Assembly (NCBI GenBank): GCA_027924585.1
Contig: BSBM01000592.1
Coordinates: 7,262,501-7,326,500 of the forward strand
Direction of reading: 5' to 3'
DNA length: 64,000 bases
Origin: Larix kaempferi
Lineage: Eukaryota; Streptophyta; Pinopsida; Pinales; Pinaceae
Shown here: piece by piece, positions 22,990 through 32,303 of the stretch
Layout of the letters: every line of letters starts with the position of its first letter
How positions within the stretch are numbered: position 1 is the first letter of the stretch
The notes under the pieces: model-generated
Seen by the model: only the letters and a program-made list of their open reading frames with translations
Database searches by the model: none
What the model was told of the DNA's origin: nothing
Program-made: the position numbers and the translations under genes

Positions 22990-24588
22990 GGACACATCCA
23001 CATGACAAAATAGTCCCAAAGAAACAAAAAAACTAGCTATCTCAACCAAGAAAACTGAGATTGACTAATCATAAAAAGAAGGGATAGAACTTTGATACTC
23101 TAGGACCTCATCAATCCATTCTTCCCAAAATAAGATTCCTTCTTCAACATTGAGAGCTTCCTTGGACAAAGCATCTGCCACATCATTCATCTCTCGATAA
23201 ATATGATTAATGGTCCAAACACAAAAAGAACACATGTGGGAAGCAGTTCGCCTACACCAATGTTGAAGAGAGATTATTAATCTTGTATAATTTTTTGGCC
23301 CAATTAATAACCATCATGGAGTCACCAACGATTCTCAGATCGTCCACCCCAAAAGAAACAACAATTTTCAATAGACACCACAATGCAAGGAGTTCTTCTT
23401 TAGAGTTAGTTCCCATGCTGCAGTTCAATTTAAATTTGAAATAGTGCTTAGAATTAATAAGAAGAAAGACCCCAGCTACACAAACCATCCACAACCGCTC
23501 CATCAAAAAAACCAGTGGCGTTGCAGGATTCCTCAATACCAATCAGGATACGACCTTTAACTTTTGAAATTGATAAAATTTTGTAAGAATTATACAAACC
23601 AATGCTTTTATAAACAATCTGCATGTGAGAAATCCTTCTTTCCTCAAATATAACATCGTTTCTTTTTTTCCAAAGCATCCAAATAACAAAGGCATGCAAA
23701 GTCTTATGAGAAAACAGTGTTTTGCACCACTGAAACAATGCAGATTCCAAGGATTTCGATCCCCATTGACAGTTTAAAGAGAGAATAGAGCAAATCGAAG
23801 ACCAGACCGATTTGGAAAACTCACAATCAATAAATAAATGAGTAACAGTCTCCTCATTGTTCATGCAAAGTGGGAATATACTAGGTCTGTTCCAACCTTT
23901 GCAAGCTGAGTTACTCCAAGTGAGTATGCAATCCTCCAATGCAAGCCACAAAAAGCACTTAACCTTATGTGGAATTTCCATTTCCACAAACATATAGACC
24001 ACCATTTCCGAATAGAAATGACCTAATCCTGCATAATTGCCGTATAAGCCACTTTAGCAAAAATTGTGTCAGATTCAGTATTGAAAGACCGTGCAAGCTT
24101 ATCCTCTGTGGATTTAAGTCTAATACCGGCCTTGTTGAGCTGCAATATATATTGGTTCCATTTTTCAAATAGATCAATATCGAGGCCAAGATCCCGTGTT
24201 GACAACTAATAGCTCGAGGAGTTCTGATCCCACCGAGGCCTTCTAATAAGATCCAACGTTAATTCTGGGAGATAAAACAATTTTTTCCTCATTTCCAATA
24301 AACGGGTCAATTCCAATCAACACCTTACGACCTTTTCCTATGCACCAAGATAAATGTTTACTAAACCACAGGTAAATTTTGAGGAAGCTCCTCCAAATAA
24401 CTGAGGAGTTACTTGTGGTTTTTTTCAGATTCCTTATCCAAGTGATCAGGTAATCTTTTGTGTACTTACCGAGCACAATGCCAGTCCACAAACCCGATCC
24501 AAAAATTCCATGCCACTTGCTTTTAAGGAATAGAGCACAATTAAACCAGTATAAATTTTTAATATTCCATACTCCAAGTTGTTTGGGA
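22990..24588 (-). pseudogene. LINE B RT C-terminus, zf-RVT and RNase H
   Basis: Minus-strand pieces read, in order, KQLGVWNIKNLYWFNCALF and WTGIVLGKYTKDYLITWI (24500-24243), then zf-RVT with MEIPHKVKCFLWLALEDCIL, NNEETVTHLFIDCEFSKSVW and VIWMLWKKRNDVIFEE (24005-23454). The RNase H domain follows with FDGAVVDG, NSKEELLALWCLLKI and LRIVGDSMMVINWA (23542-23252), ending near 23160 with a REMNDVADALSKEALN equivalent. RNase H would remove the RNA strand after target-primed reverse transcription. At least four frame breaks are present. Confidence 0.88.
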
Positions 24589-24593
24589 ACATA

Positions 24594-25145
24594 TGTTGAG
24601 ATATTGTAACTTCTAAGAATATTATATTTGTATATTATTTATTCCGGAGATGTTCCATACCTCCGATGTGATTATACTATGAATCCAGAGATGTTTATTC
24701 CTCCAAGAAGTTGTGGTAACTAGGGTTATTAGACCCACCATGTGGGGGTCGGCCCAGTCAGTTATAATAGGGTATTTAACCTAATGGTTAAATACGAGCC
24801 TACATGTACCTGTGTAAAATATATGTCAGTGTAGTGTATAAATAGAGGAGGTGTGTTCCTCATTTGATACACACACTCACTTGAGAGAGGCGCACTTGTG
24901 GAGGAGAGGTCTGCTATGGTGGAGGAGGAGATCATGTCTTTGGTTTGCATCTTTGTATATTGCTGGTCATCTATATTGAGGAAGCTTTACTGGGTTTTCT
25001 ACCCCATGAGGGTTTCCCAGGATAAATTTGTGTCTCTTGTGTTTATGCTATGCTTGTTGTTTCTTCAGTGATCCTATATATGCTATTATTGTGAAAATGG
25101 AATGTAATGCTGCTATTTTCTGTCTTAGCATATTGAATTTTAACA
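24594..25145 (+). repeat. 5' LTR of the 24594-32298 Copia
   Basis: TGTTGAGATATTG..TTTTAACA, 552 bp, the same length as the partner at 31747 and about 99% identical by eye. It contains the TATAAATAG box at 24837-24845. Confidence 0.95.
24837..24845 (+). promoter_or_regulatory. TATA box in the 5' LTR
   Basis: TATAAATAG stands about 310 bp before the LTR end and is preserved in the 3' LTR (31990-31998) and in the related solo LTR (complement 1731-1739). It is the likely promoter for the element transcript. Confidence 0.7.
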
Positions 25146-25158
25146 TGGTATCAGAGCC
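25146..25158 (+). other. Primer-binding site, tRNA-iMet type
   Basis: TGGTATCAGAGCC directly abuts the 5' LTR with no spacer. It is a perfect match to the complement of plant initiator methionine tRNA. Confidence 0.95.
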
Positions 25159-25494
25159 AACCTGAAGGAAGGCAATGTATGGCACTTACGACACTTGCTT
25201 CTCTTGCGACAATTTGAAGGTTAGGGTTTTATATAGCAAAAACCAGTCATCGTGGAACTTTCACTATAAATCCATTTATGCGAAATTTCAGAATCTGAAA
25301 AGTTTACAGGTTGTAGATAACATCCCCAGGTACCTTGTGTCCAAAGGGCACCCTCAGATTCGTTGTACTTTATGAGTTATGATCAGTACAAGTTAGGGTT
25401 TATGCCTTTTCCAGATCTCAGTCAAAATCAGGTGACCTTGGATAAAAGGTCATAACTTGGGCTAGGAAGCTCCAAATGAAATTTAGTAAAAAGT

Positions 25495-25870
25495 GACAGG
25501 TAGTACACAGACTTTCATATCTCAGAAAACTTTTTTAGAGTCCGAAAGTGAACCAGTGACACATGGCACGCTGTACAAGTTCGCTCTCCTGTTTTATCCC
25601 ATAAACAGGTCACGTTGCGACACTTGGCATAACTCTCTCTCAGAGAGTCCAATTGAGGTCAGACCTATCAGGATGGAAAGACAACAGGGCAAGATATCTC
25701 AGGAAAAGTTTTCAGAGGCCGAAGTTCAAACAAGGACACGTGGCACGCCGTACAAGTTCGCTCTCCTGTATTATCCCAAAACAGGTCACGTTGCGACATT
25801 TGGCATAACTCTCTCTCAGAAAATCCAATTGAGGTCAGACCTATCAGGATGGAAAGATGACAGGTTAGGC
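25495..25870 (+). repeat. Leader tandem duplication, about 180-bp units
   Basis: Units begin near 25495 and 25681. They share CTCAGGAAAA/CTCAGAAAAC, CACGTGGCAC/CACATGGCAC, GTACAAGTTCGCTCTCCTGT, CACGTTGCGAC and GAGGTCAGACCTATCAGGAT. A third start at about 25857 decays quickly. An open frame of 222 codons crosses the units (25493-26161), but it repeats with the DNA and has no known domain, so I treat it as noncoding leader. Confidence 0.85.
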
Positions 25871-25987
25871 TACTACAGAAAAAATTTTCAGACCCTATGG
25901 AGCAAAAATTTCAGAGTTATAGCAGAAACAATCAGGTACATATTTCTGTCAAAACATAATTATTTTTGGAGCACCTTTATTCATGGC

Positions 25988-26310
25988 TTCCGGAATTTAG
26001 GGTTTCGGAGAAAGTTAGAATTTTTGGAATCAGAATCCACGGCTGAATGCTACTCAGGAAAATCAAAATTTAGAGACCAAGATCGAATTTTTTGGTTGGG
26101 TAGAAGACCGGGCTTGATCAAATCCTATCTCGGGATTTTGATCGGAAAGATGGAAAATTAGGGCTTCAACAAAAGTTGGAATTTTTGAAGTCTGTAACCA
26201 CGGATGGAAGCTCCTAAAAAAAAATAAGAGTTTAGAGCCTTGGATCAAACCTTTTGATTGAGCAGGAGAGTGGGATTCATCAAACCCTAGTTCGGGATCC
26301 TGTCCACAAG
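25988..26310 (+). repeat. Second leader duplication, about 165-bp units
   Basis: Two diverged copies (25988-26152 and 26153-26310) share AGGGTTTCGGAGAAAGTT/AGGGCTTCAACAAAAGTT, CCACGGCTGAATG/CCACGGATGGAAG and a (G/T)GGGAT(T/C)-type block near the end. Confidence 0.65.
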
Positions 26311-28194
26311 ACCTAGAAGTTTCAAAGGCAATTCTGAGGGGTCAAATTTTGGAATTGAAGTATGCTAGTTTGATCAGCTCAGCAAGACACATCCTTCCAT
26401 TCATTCGGAAGTGTGAAAGTCAAAGATTGAATTTTTAGGGTTTCTCTAGCAAACCCTAATCAAGCTCTAGATCAAGTTTCAGGGGGAGTTGAGGCTAAGG
26501 CCTTACATAAGAAGACTACAAGAAGTCTCGACAGGTATGACTTAAGGAGATTCAGGTATGTCTTGAAATCTGATTCTTGATTAAGTTCATGATGTGTTTG
26601 TCTTCATATTATTTATTAGTACAATCTTGATTAATGTTAGAATTGTCTTATCACCCTAGTAACAGTATGAATGCATGAAGACATTCATTGATTAGGGCCA
26701 TATGATTGTACTAATGCATTATGGTGTTGTGTGAGGTTGATGTTGTCTGCTAACAAGATACAGGTACATCACAAAAGACAATTCAAGTTCCATGACCATG
26801 ACAACATGAAGACAAAGACTCACGAGGTATGTATGACTTTGTTATATTATGTTTAACCTATGAGACATGCAGGTTCTAGCTCAGGATCTCTAAATCATTA
26901 TAGAGATTGTTTAGGTATGTTGTACATAACTAAGCAGGTATACTCATCCAGGTATGTTTTCCTATGTCATGTTAGAATCTTACCTTGTGTTAGGATCCCT
27001 TATGTAAGTATACTTGGTATGATTGGTTAGTAATCAAGGGTTTATGCATATTATGTCTCTTATCTTGGTTGATGATTTAACTAACTAGATCAAACAAGAA
27101 TATGCATGAGTAAAAGAAGACTTCCTTGAAACCATGAATACTAATGATCATGACTGTACATATTCAAGATTATTTAGAATTAGAATGTTTTGATAATATT
27201 GAGAATATACTAATGAATGTATGTTTGTGTATGAGATCATGAGGATGACACTAGTGTACACTTGAGCATGCACAGTGGTACAGAATGAATAGAAGTTCAG
27301 AAGACATACAGAAGATCAAGCGGGAGGCAACCACACAAACATAAAAGATAAGTTTTTGGGTTGTTATTAGAAATAGTAAATGATATTGCTTGTATGCATA
27401 TTTGTATTCCTAGAATATATCATGCTGAGTGTAAAAATTCATAAAGCATTGAACAGTATACTACTAATATGCATATGATTGGTAAATTGGACAAACATTC
27501 CATTGTTGCTTGTCTAGAATGAAACCTCTTTGCTGACATGCTGAGAGTTGTGCACACTCTCGATAGTATGTTCTGGTAGAGATGGAAGGCATCTAGATAG
27601 CCACTGTATGCATACAGGATATGGGAAAGTGTTGTGCCAAAGTATTGGTCAAAATAGTTGCATAACTATGTAAATGATATTTGTATGCATAATAGGTTAT
27701 CATATAAATATGATTTGATGATTATGAAGTATTACTAATAATGTACTTAATTTTGATTTGTAGGAAAGATTATGATGAATGATGAACTCTGAACAAGCGA
27801 TGGATGTTCAACAAAAGATTTACAAATCAAACACACTATAGAAAGCTTGTGGTTAAGAGATTCTCTTAGAAAGAGGAAGAGAATCATGATGAGATGTTTT
27901 GCTCCAAGGGACTAGATAAGACCATTCTCTTAATAATGTAATCAGGTTCTGTATGGGTTCCCATGATCGGTAGTCAATTGATGAGCTTAATGATCATCAT
28001 GGGTGATGTGGATCTCAACCTTTGCTACAAGGTTGAATATGGGTTCTAAACACATATGACATGGATGCAAGAAGGAACTCACCACAGAGTTTGAATGATT
28101 TTGAGGCTCATATTAGTAGACCCATCTGATGAGAGATGGCACAGATAGATATGCAGAAGATCACTCAATGCAGAGTGTGAATAATGGACAATTG
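26311..28194 (+). other. Copia interior without recognisable coding sequence
   Basis: This stretch sits where gag, protease, integrase and the first half of RT would be in a complete Copia, but none of their motifs is present. It contains six AGGTAT(G/A) motifs between 26534 and 26960, resembling 5' splice donors. Otherwise I see nothing. Confidence 0.6.
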
Positions 28195-29241
28195 ACAGCT
28201 TCATGACAAAGCTCGGGATTTACCAGAAGTAAAGTTGTTCCTAACCTTTACCTTAAGGTTGTGGATAATGAACCTATCATACCATTATTGTATGACGATG
28301 ATCTCTTTCTGACAAGGAATGAGAAACAGGTCATGAAAATGGCTGCAGAAACGAAAATAAAAGATCTCGGATTAATGCACTACTTCTTAGGTCTAGAAGT
28401 ATGGCAATATCCAAAAGGAATCTTTTAAATCAAGGTAAGTATGCTGTGAAGTTTCTAAAAAGATTTGATATGTTGGAGTATAAATCCATGGCCACTCCCA
28501 TGGACTCCAACTTGAAGTTATTAGTTAATGACTCATCGTAATTAGTGGACCTAACCCTATATAGACAAATCATTGGGTCATTGATGTATTTAACAAATAC
28601 TAGGCCAGATATATGCTTTGCTGTAAATACCCTAAGTCAGTATCTAGTAGAACCTAGAAAGGATCACTTAATAGCTACAAAGCATGTAGTGAGGTACCTA
28701 AAAGGTACATTAGATTTTTGGTCTATATTATCTTGGAGGTCATGAACTCCGTTTACATGGTTACTCAGATTCTGATTGGGCAGGAAGTGTCTCAGACAGA
28801 AAGAGTACATCAGGTGGATGTTATAGTCTTGAATCTGCCATGATCTCATGGTTCAGCAAGAAACAATCTAGTGTGGCTCTCAGTACTGCTGAAGCAGAAT
28901 ATATGGCTGTCTGCTCTACCAGCTGTGAAGCAGTGTGGCTTCAGAAGCTATTATATGGAGTGTTTGACTTAGAAATGGATCCCACTGTGATTATGTGTGA
29001 CAATCAAAGCTGCATTAAGATGACTGAAAATCCTGTGTTCCACGATAAGTCAAAACACATAGAGATCCTATACTTCTATATACAAGATATGGTGCAAAGA
29101 GGAGCTATCAAGCTTGTATATATAAGCACTGAGGATCAGATTGCTGATATCTTGACTAAACCTCTGTCTCGAGTGAAGTTTGAATACTTTCGAGACAAGC
29201 TTGGTATAGTTCAAAAGAACTCTCCTCGAAAGGGGGAGTAG
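28195..29241 (+). pseudogene. Copia pol remnant: end of RT and RNase H
   Basis: The reading begins with the RT palm equivalent of MTKLGFT, and LLYDDDLFLTRNEKQVMKM carries the catalytic aspartates (the family usually has YVDD). Next come IKDLGLMHYFLGLEV, then LTLYRQIIGSLMYLTNTRPD and CFAVNTLSQYL (28545-28745). RNase H follows with SVALSTAEAEYMAVCSTSCE, IMCDNQSCIKM and HDKSKHIEI, and the tail DQIADILTKPL (28840-29241). The RNase H part is open to a TAG at 29239-29241. There are several frame breaks before 28840. The N-terminal RT, integrase and gag are deleted. Confidence 0.9.
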
Positions 29242-29342
29242 CATAGTATCTGATAACAAGTCTGTCTCATCAATGATGAGGTTACCTTTTACTGCACTTA
29301 GTTACTTAGAATTATTTTTTAGGACCCTTATATTTTTACTTT

Positions 29343-29655
29343 TGATGATAGATGTATTAGTGAGAATACATGCTTTTGATAGTGAGAATACATGCTTTTG
29401 ATGATAGATGTATACATGCTTTTGATGATAGATGTATACATGCTTTTGATGATAGATTTATTAGTGAGGATACATGTTTTGATATACATGTTTTGTTGAT
29501 ACATGTTTTGATATACATGTTTTGATGATGAGGATACATGTTTTGATGTACATGTCTTGATGATGAGGATACATGTTTTGATGTACATGTCTTGATGATG
29601 AGGATACATGTTTTGATGATGAGGATATATATACATGTTTATGATGATGAGAATA
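29343..29655 (+). repeat. Array 1: degenerate tandem repeats around ATACATG
   Basis: Roughly a dozen short, irregular units (about 21-37 bp) are built on ATACATGYTTTGATGAT, with GATGTATACATG and GTACATGTCTTGATGATGAG variants. It starts about 100 bp after the RNase H stop. Confidence 0.85.
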
Positions 29656-29710
29656 CATGATTCCTTGATGTACTTGTATGGATGAAGATACTTGTACCCA
29701 TGATTGACAT

Positions 29711-30124
29711 TTGAGGGGATTGGATCATCCCTGGACTTCAGTCCTAAAGAGAGCCGTAGACGTATGTCTTCGAGAATGAAGTCCTTGGTGGACTTGAGGG
29801 GATTGGATCATCCCTAGACTTCAGTCCTAAAGAGAGCCATAGACATATGTCTTTGAGAATGAAGTCCTTGGTGGAATTGAGGGGATTGGATCATCCCTGG
29901 ACTTCAGTCCTAAAGAGAGCCATAGACGTATGTCTTCGAGAAGAAGTCCTTGGTGGACTTGAGGGGATTGGATCATCCCTGGACTTCAGTCCTAAAGAGA
30001 ACAGTAGACGTATGTCTTCGAGAATGAAGTCCTTGGTGGACTTGAGGGGATTGGATCATCCCTGGACTTCAGTCCTAAAGAGAGCCGTAGACGTATGTCT
30101 CCAAGAACAAAATCCTGAATGAAC
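29711..30124 (+). repeat. Array 2: 83-bp tandem repeat, five units
   Basis: Units start TTGAGGGGATTGGATCATCC at 29711, 29794, 29877, 29959 and 30042. Spacing is 83, 83, 82 and 83 bp. Each contains GGACTTCAGTCC, GTCTTCGAGAA and GAAGTCCTTGGTGGA. The last unit switches in its second half to array-3 sequence (AACAAAATCCTGAATGAAC), so it is a hybrid junction. Confidence 0.95.
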
Positions 30125-30904
30125 AGGTAAGGGGATTGGATCATCCTCAGACTTTAGTCCTTTGAATTGAGTCGTAGACATGATGTCTCCGAGAACAAAA
30201 TCCTGAATGAATAGGTAAGGGGATTGGATCGTCCTCGGACTTTAGTCCTTTGAATTGAGCCGTAGACATGATGTCTCCGAGAACAAAATCCTGAATGAAC
30301 AGGTAAGGGGATTGGATCATCCTCGGACTTTAGTCCTTTGAATTGAGCCGTAGACATGATGTCTCCGAGAACAAAATCCTGAATGAACAGGTAAGGGGAT
30401 TGGATCATCCTCGGACTTTAGTCCCTTGAATTGAGCCGTAGACATGATGTCTCCGAGAACAAAATCCTGAATGAACAGGTAAGGGGATTGGATCGTCCTC
30501 GGACTTTAGTCCTTTGAATTGAGCCGTAGACATGATGTCTCCGAGAACAAAATCCTGAATGAACAGGTAAGGGGATTGGATTGTCCTCAGACTTTAGTCC
30601 TTTGAATTGAGCCGTAGACATGATGTCTCCAAGAACAAAATCCTGAATGAACAGGTAAGGGGATTGGATCGTCCTCAGACTTTAGTCCTTTGAATTGAGT
30701 CGTAGACATGATGTCTCCGAGAACAAAATCCTGAATGAACAGGTAAGGGGATTGGATCGTCCTCGGACTTTAGTCCTTTGAATTGAGCCGTAGACATGAT
30801 GTCTCCGAGAACAAAATCCTGAATGAACAGGTAAGGGGATTGGATCGTCCTCGGACTTTGGTCCTGTGAATTGAGCCGTAGACATGAGGTCTCAGAGAAT
30901 TGAA
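30125..30904 (+). repeat. Array 3: 88-bp tandem repeat, nine units
   Basis: Units start AGGTAAGGGGATTGGATC at 30125, 30213, 30301, 30389, 30477, 30565, 30653, 30741 and 30829, an exact 88-bp period. Each holds GGACTTTAGTCC, GCCGTAGACATGATGTCTC (with few variants) and AACAAAATCCTGAATGAAC. The ninth degrades after GACATGAGGTCTC. Every unit boundary reads CAGGTAAGG (one copy has TAGGTAAGG), a consensus-like 5' splice donor. Confidence 0.97.
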
Positions 30905-31248
30905 TGATAGAACTGGATCGTCCCTGAGCTTCGGTTCAAAAGGTACATGATAGGACTGGATCGTCCCTGAGCTTCGGTTCAAAAGGTACATGATAGGACT
31001 GGATCATCCCTGAGCTTCGGTTCAAAAGGTACATGATAGGACTGGATCGTCCCTGAGCTTCGGTTCAAAAGGTACATGATAGGACTGGATCGTCCCTGAG
31101 CTTCAGTTCAAAAGGTACATGATAGGACTGGATCGTCCCTGAGCTTCGGTTCAAAAGGTACATGATAGGACTGGATCGTCCCTGAGCTTCGGTTCAAAAG
31201 GTACATGATAGGACTGGATCGTCCCTGGATTTCGGTTCAAAAGGTACA
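30905..31248 (+). repeat. Array 4: 43-bp tandem repeat, eight units
   Basis: Units start TGATAG at 30905, 30948, 30991, 31034, 31077, 31120, 31163 and 31206, an exact 43-bp period. Each unit holds ACTGGATCGTCCCTGAGCTT, then CGGTTCAAAAGGTACA, with very few substitutions. The sequence after it (31249-31295, ACTGGATTGCATCATCC followed by GTCCTAAAGAGAGC) returns to array-2-like sequence. Confidence 0.97.
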
Positions 31249-31316
31249 TGACTGGATTGCATCATCCATGGATGTATGTCCTAAAGAGAGCAGGATTGAT
31301 CACCTTGGAAAATGTT

Positions 31317-31530
31317 GATCGTATGATGACGATGCTGATGACAATGTTGATGATCGCATGATGACGATACTGTTGATCGTATGATGACGATGCTGTTGAT
31401 CGTATGATGACGATGCTGTAGATCGTGATGAACCAGATGTTGTAGATCAAGATGATGTGACGATGCTGATGATCGTGTGATGACGATGCTGATGATCGTG
31501 TGATGACGATGCTGACGATCGTGAGGATTC
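31317..31530 (+). repeat. Array 5: about 24-bp tandem repeats around GATGACGATGCTG
   Basis: Seven or so units of GATCGTATGATGACGATGCT (or GTG variants), partly interrupted near 31420-31455. It is followed by less regular GATGTTG-rich sequence to about 31700. Confidence 0.85.
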
Positions 31531-31737
31531 AGATATTGATGTTGCTGTAGTTGTTTGAGTGCTACAGAAGATAACGACTCAGTACTGAAGATGTTGATGT
31601 TCCAGTATTGAAGATGTTCCAGTAACTGGTTGAGTTACTGATGATGTTGAGAAAGCTTCCAATGATTTATAGATGTATCATGTATGATGTTGATGACTCC
31701 TTGCTTATGCAGATGTTGTTATAATATCCTTCTCGTT

Positions 31738-31746
31738 AAGGGGGAG
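31738..31746 (+). other. Polypurine tract
   Basis: AAGGGGGAG directly precedes the 3' LTR and would prime plus-strand DNA synthesis. Confidence 0.9.
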
Positions 31747-32298
31747 TGTTGAGATATTGTAACTTCTAAGAATATTATATTTGTATATTATTTATTCCGG
31801 AGATGTTCCATACCTACGATGTGATTATACTATGAATCCGGAGATGTTTATTCCTCCGAGAAGTTGTGGTAACTAGGGTTATTAGACCCACCATGTGGGG
31901 GTCGGCCCAGTCAGTTATAATAGGGTATTTAACCTAATGGATAAATACGAGCCTACATGTACCTGTGTAAAATATATGTCAGTGTAGTGTATAAATAGAG
32001 GAGGTGTGTTCCTCATTTGATACACACACTCACTTGAGAGAGGCGCACTTGTGGAGGAGAGGTCTGCTATGGTGGAGGAGGAGATCATGTCTTTGGTTTG
32101 CATCTTTGTATATTGCTGGTCATCTATATTGAGGAAGCTTTACTGGGTTTTCTACCCCATGAGGGTTTCCCAGGATAAATTTGTGTCTCTTGTGTTTATG
32201 CTATGCTTGTTGTTTCTTCAGTGATCCTGTATATGCTATTATTGTGAAAATAGAATGTAATGCTGCTATTTTCTGTCTTAGCATATTGAATTTTAACA
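31747..32298 (+). repeat. 3' LTR of the 24594-32298 Copia
   Basis: 552 bp, about six substitutions from the 5' LTR by eye. The ACATA target copy follows at 32299-32303. Confidence 0.95.
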
Positions 32299-32303
32299 AC
32301 ATA

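Larger units (their letters stand above)
24594..32298 (+). mobile_element. Copia LTR retrotransposon, 7.7 kb, mostly deleted pol, repeat-rich
   Basis: Two 552-bp LTRs (24594-25145 and 31747-32298) differ at only about six positions. They are bracketed by ACATA at 24589-24593 and 32299-32303. A perfect tRNA-iMet primer-binding site follows the first LTR and an AAGGGGGAG tract precedes the second. Coding sequence is limited to the end of RT plus RNase H (28195-29241); gag, protease, integrase and most of RT are absent. The leader contains duplicated blocks, and the region after RNase H is filled by five tandem arrays. It inserted into LINE B recently and must have used proteins supplied in trans. 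Confidence 0.95.

Noticed and set aside
25493-26161. 222-codon open frame after the Copia primer-binding site, at the gag position
   Set aside because: No gag motifs; its internal repeat follows the DNA duplication and the later units break the frame.
29328-29658. Minus-strand readings rich in His, Met and Tyr
   Set aside because: Antisense of the ATACATG array; low complexity only.
29847-30991. Several open frames across the arrays on both strands
   Set aside because: They repeat with the DNA unit (88 bp is not a multiple of 3, so frames rotate) and show no protein-like features beyond the repeat.
30125-31248. Regular 88-bp and 43-bp periodicity resembling a CRISPR array
   Set aside because: Whole units are near-identical with no unique spacers between conserved repeats; the context is a plant Copia element. 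These are plain tandem repeats.
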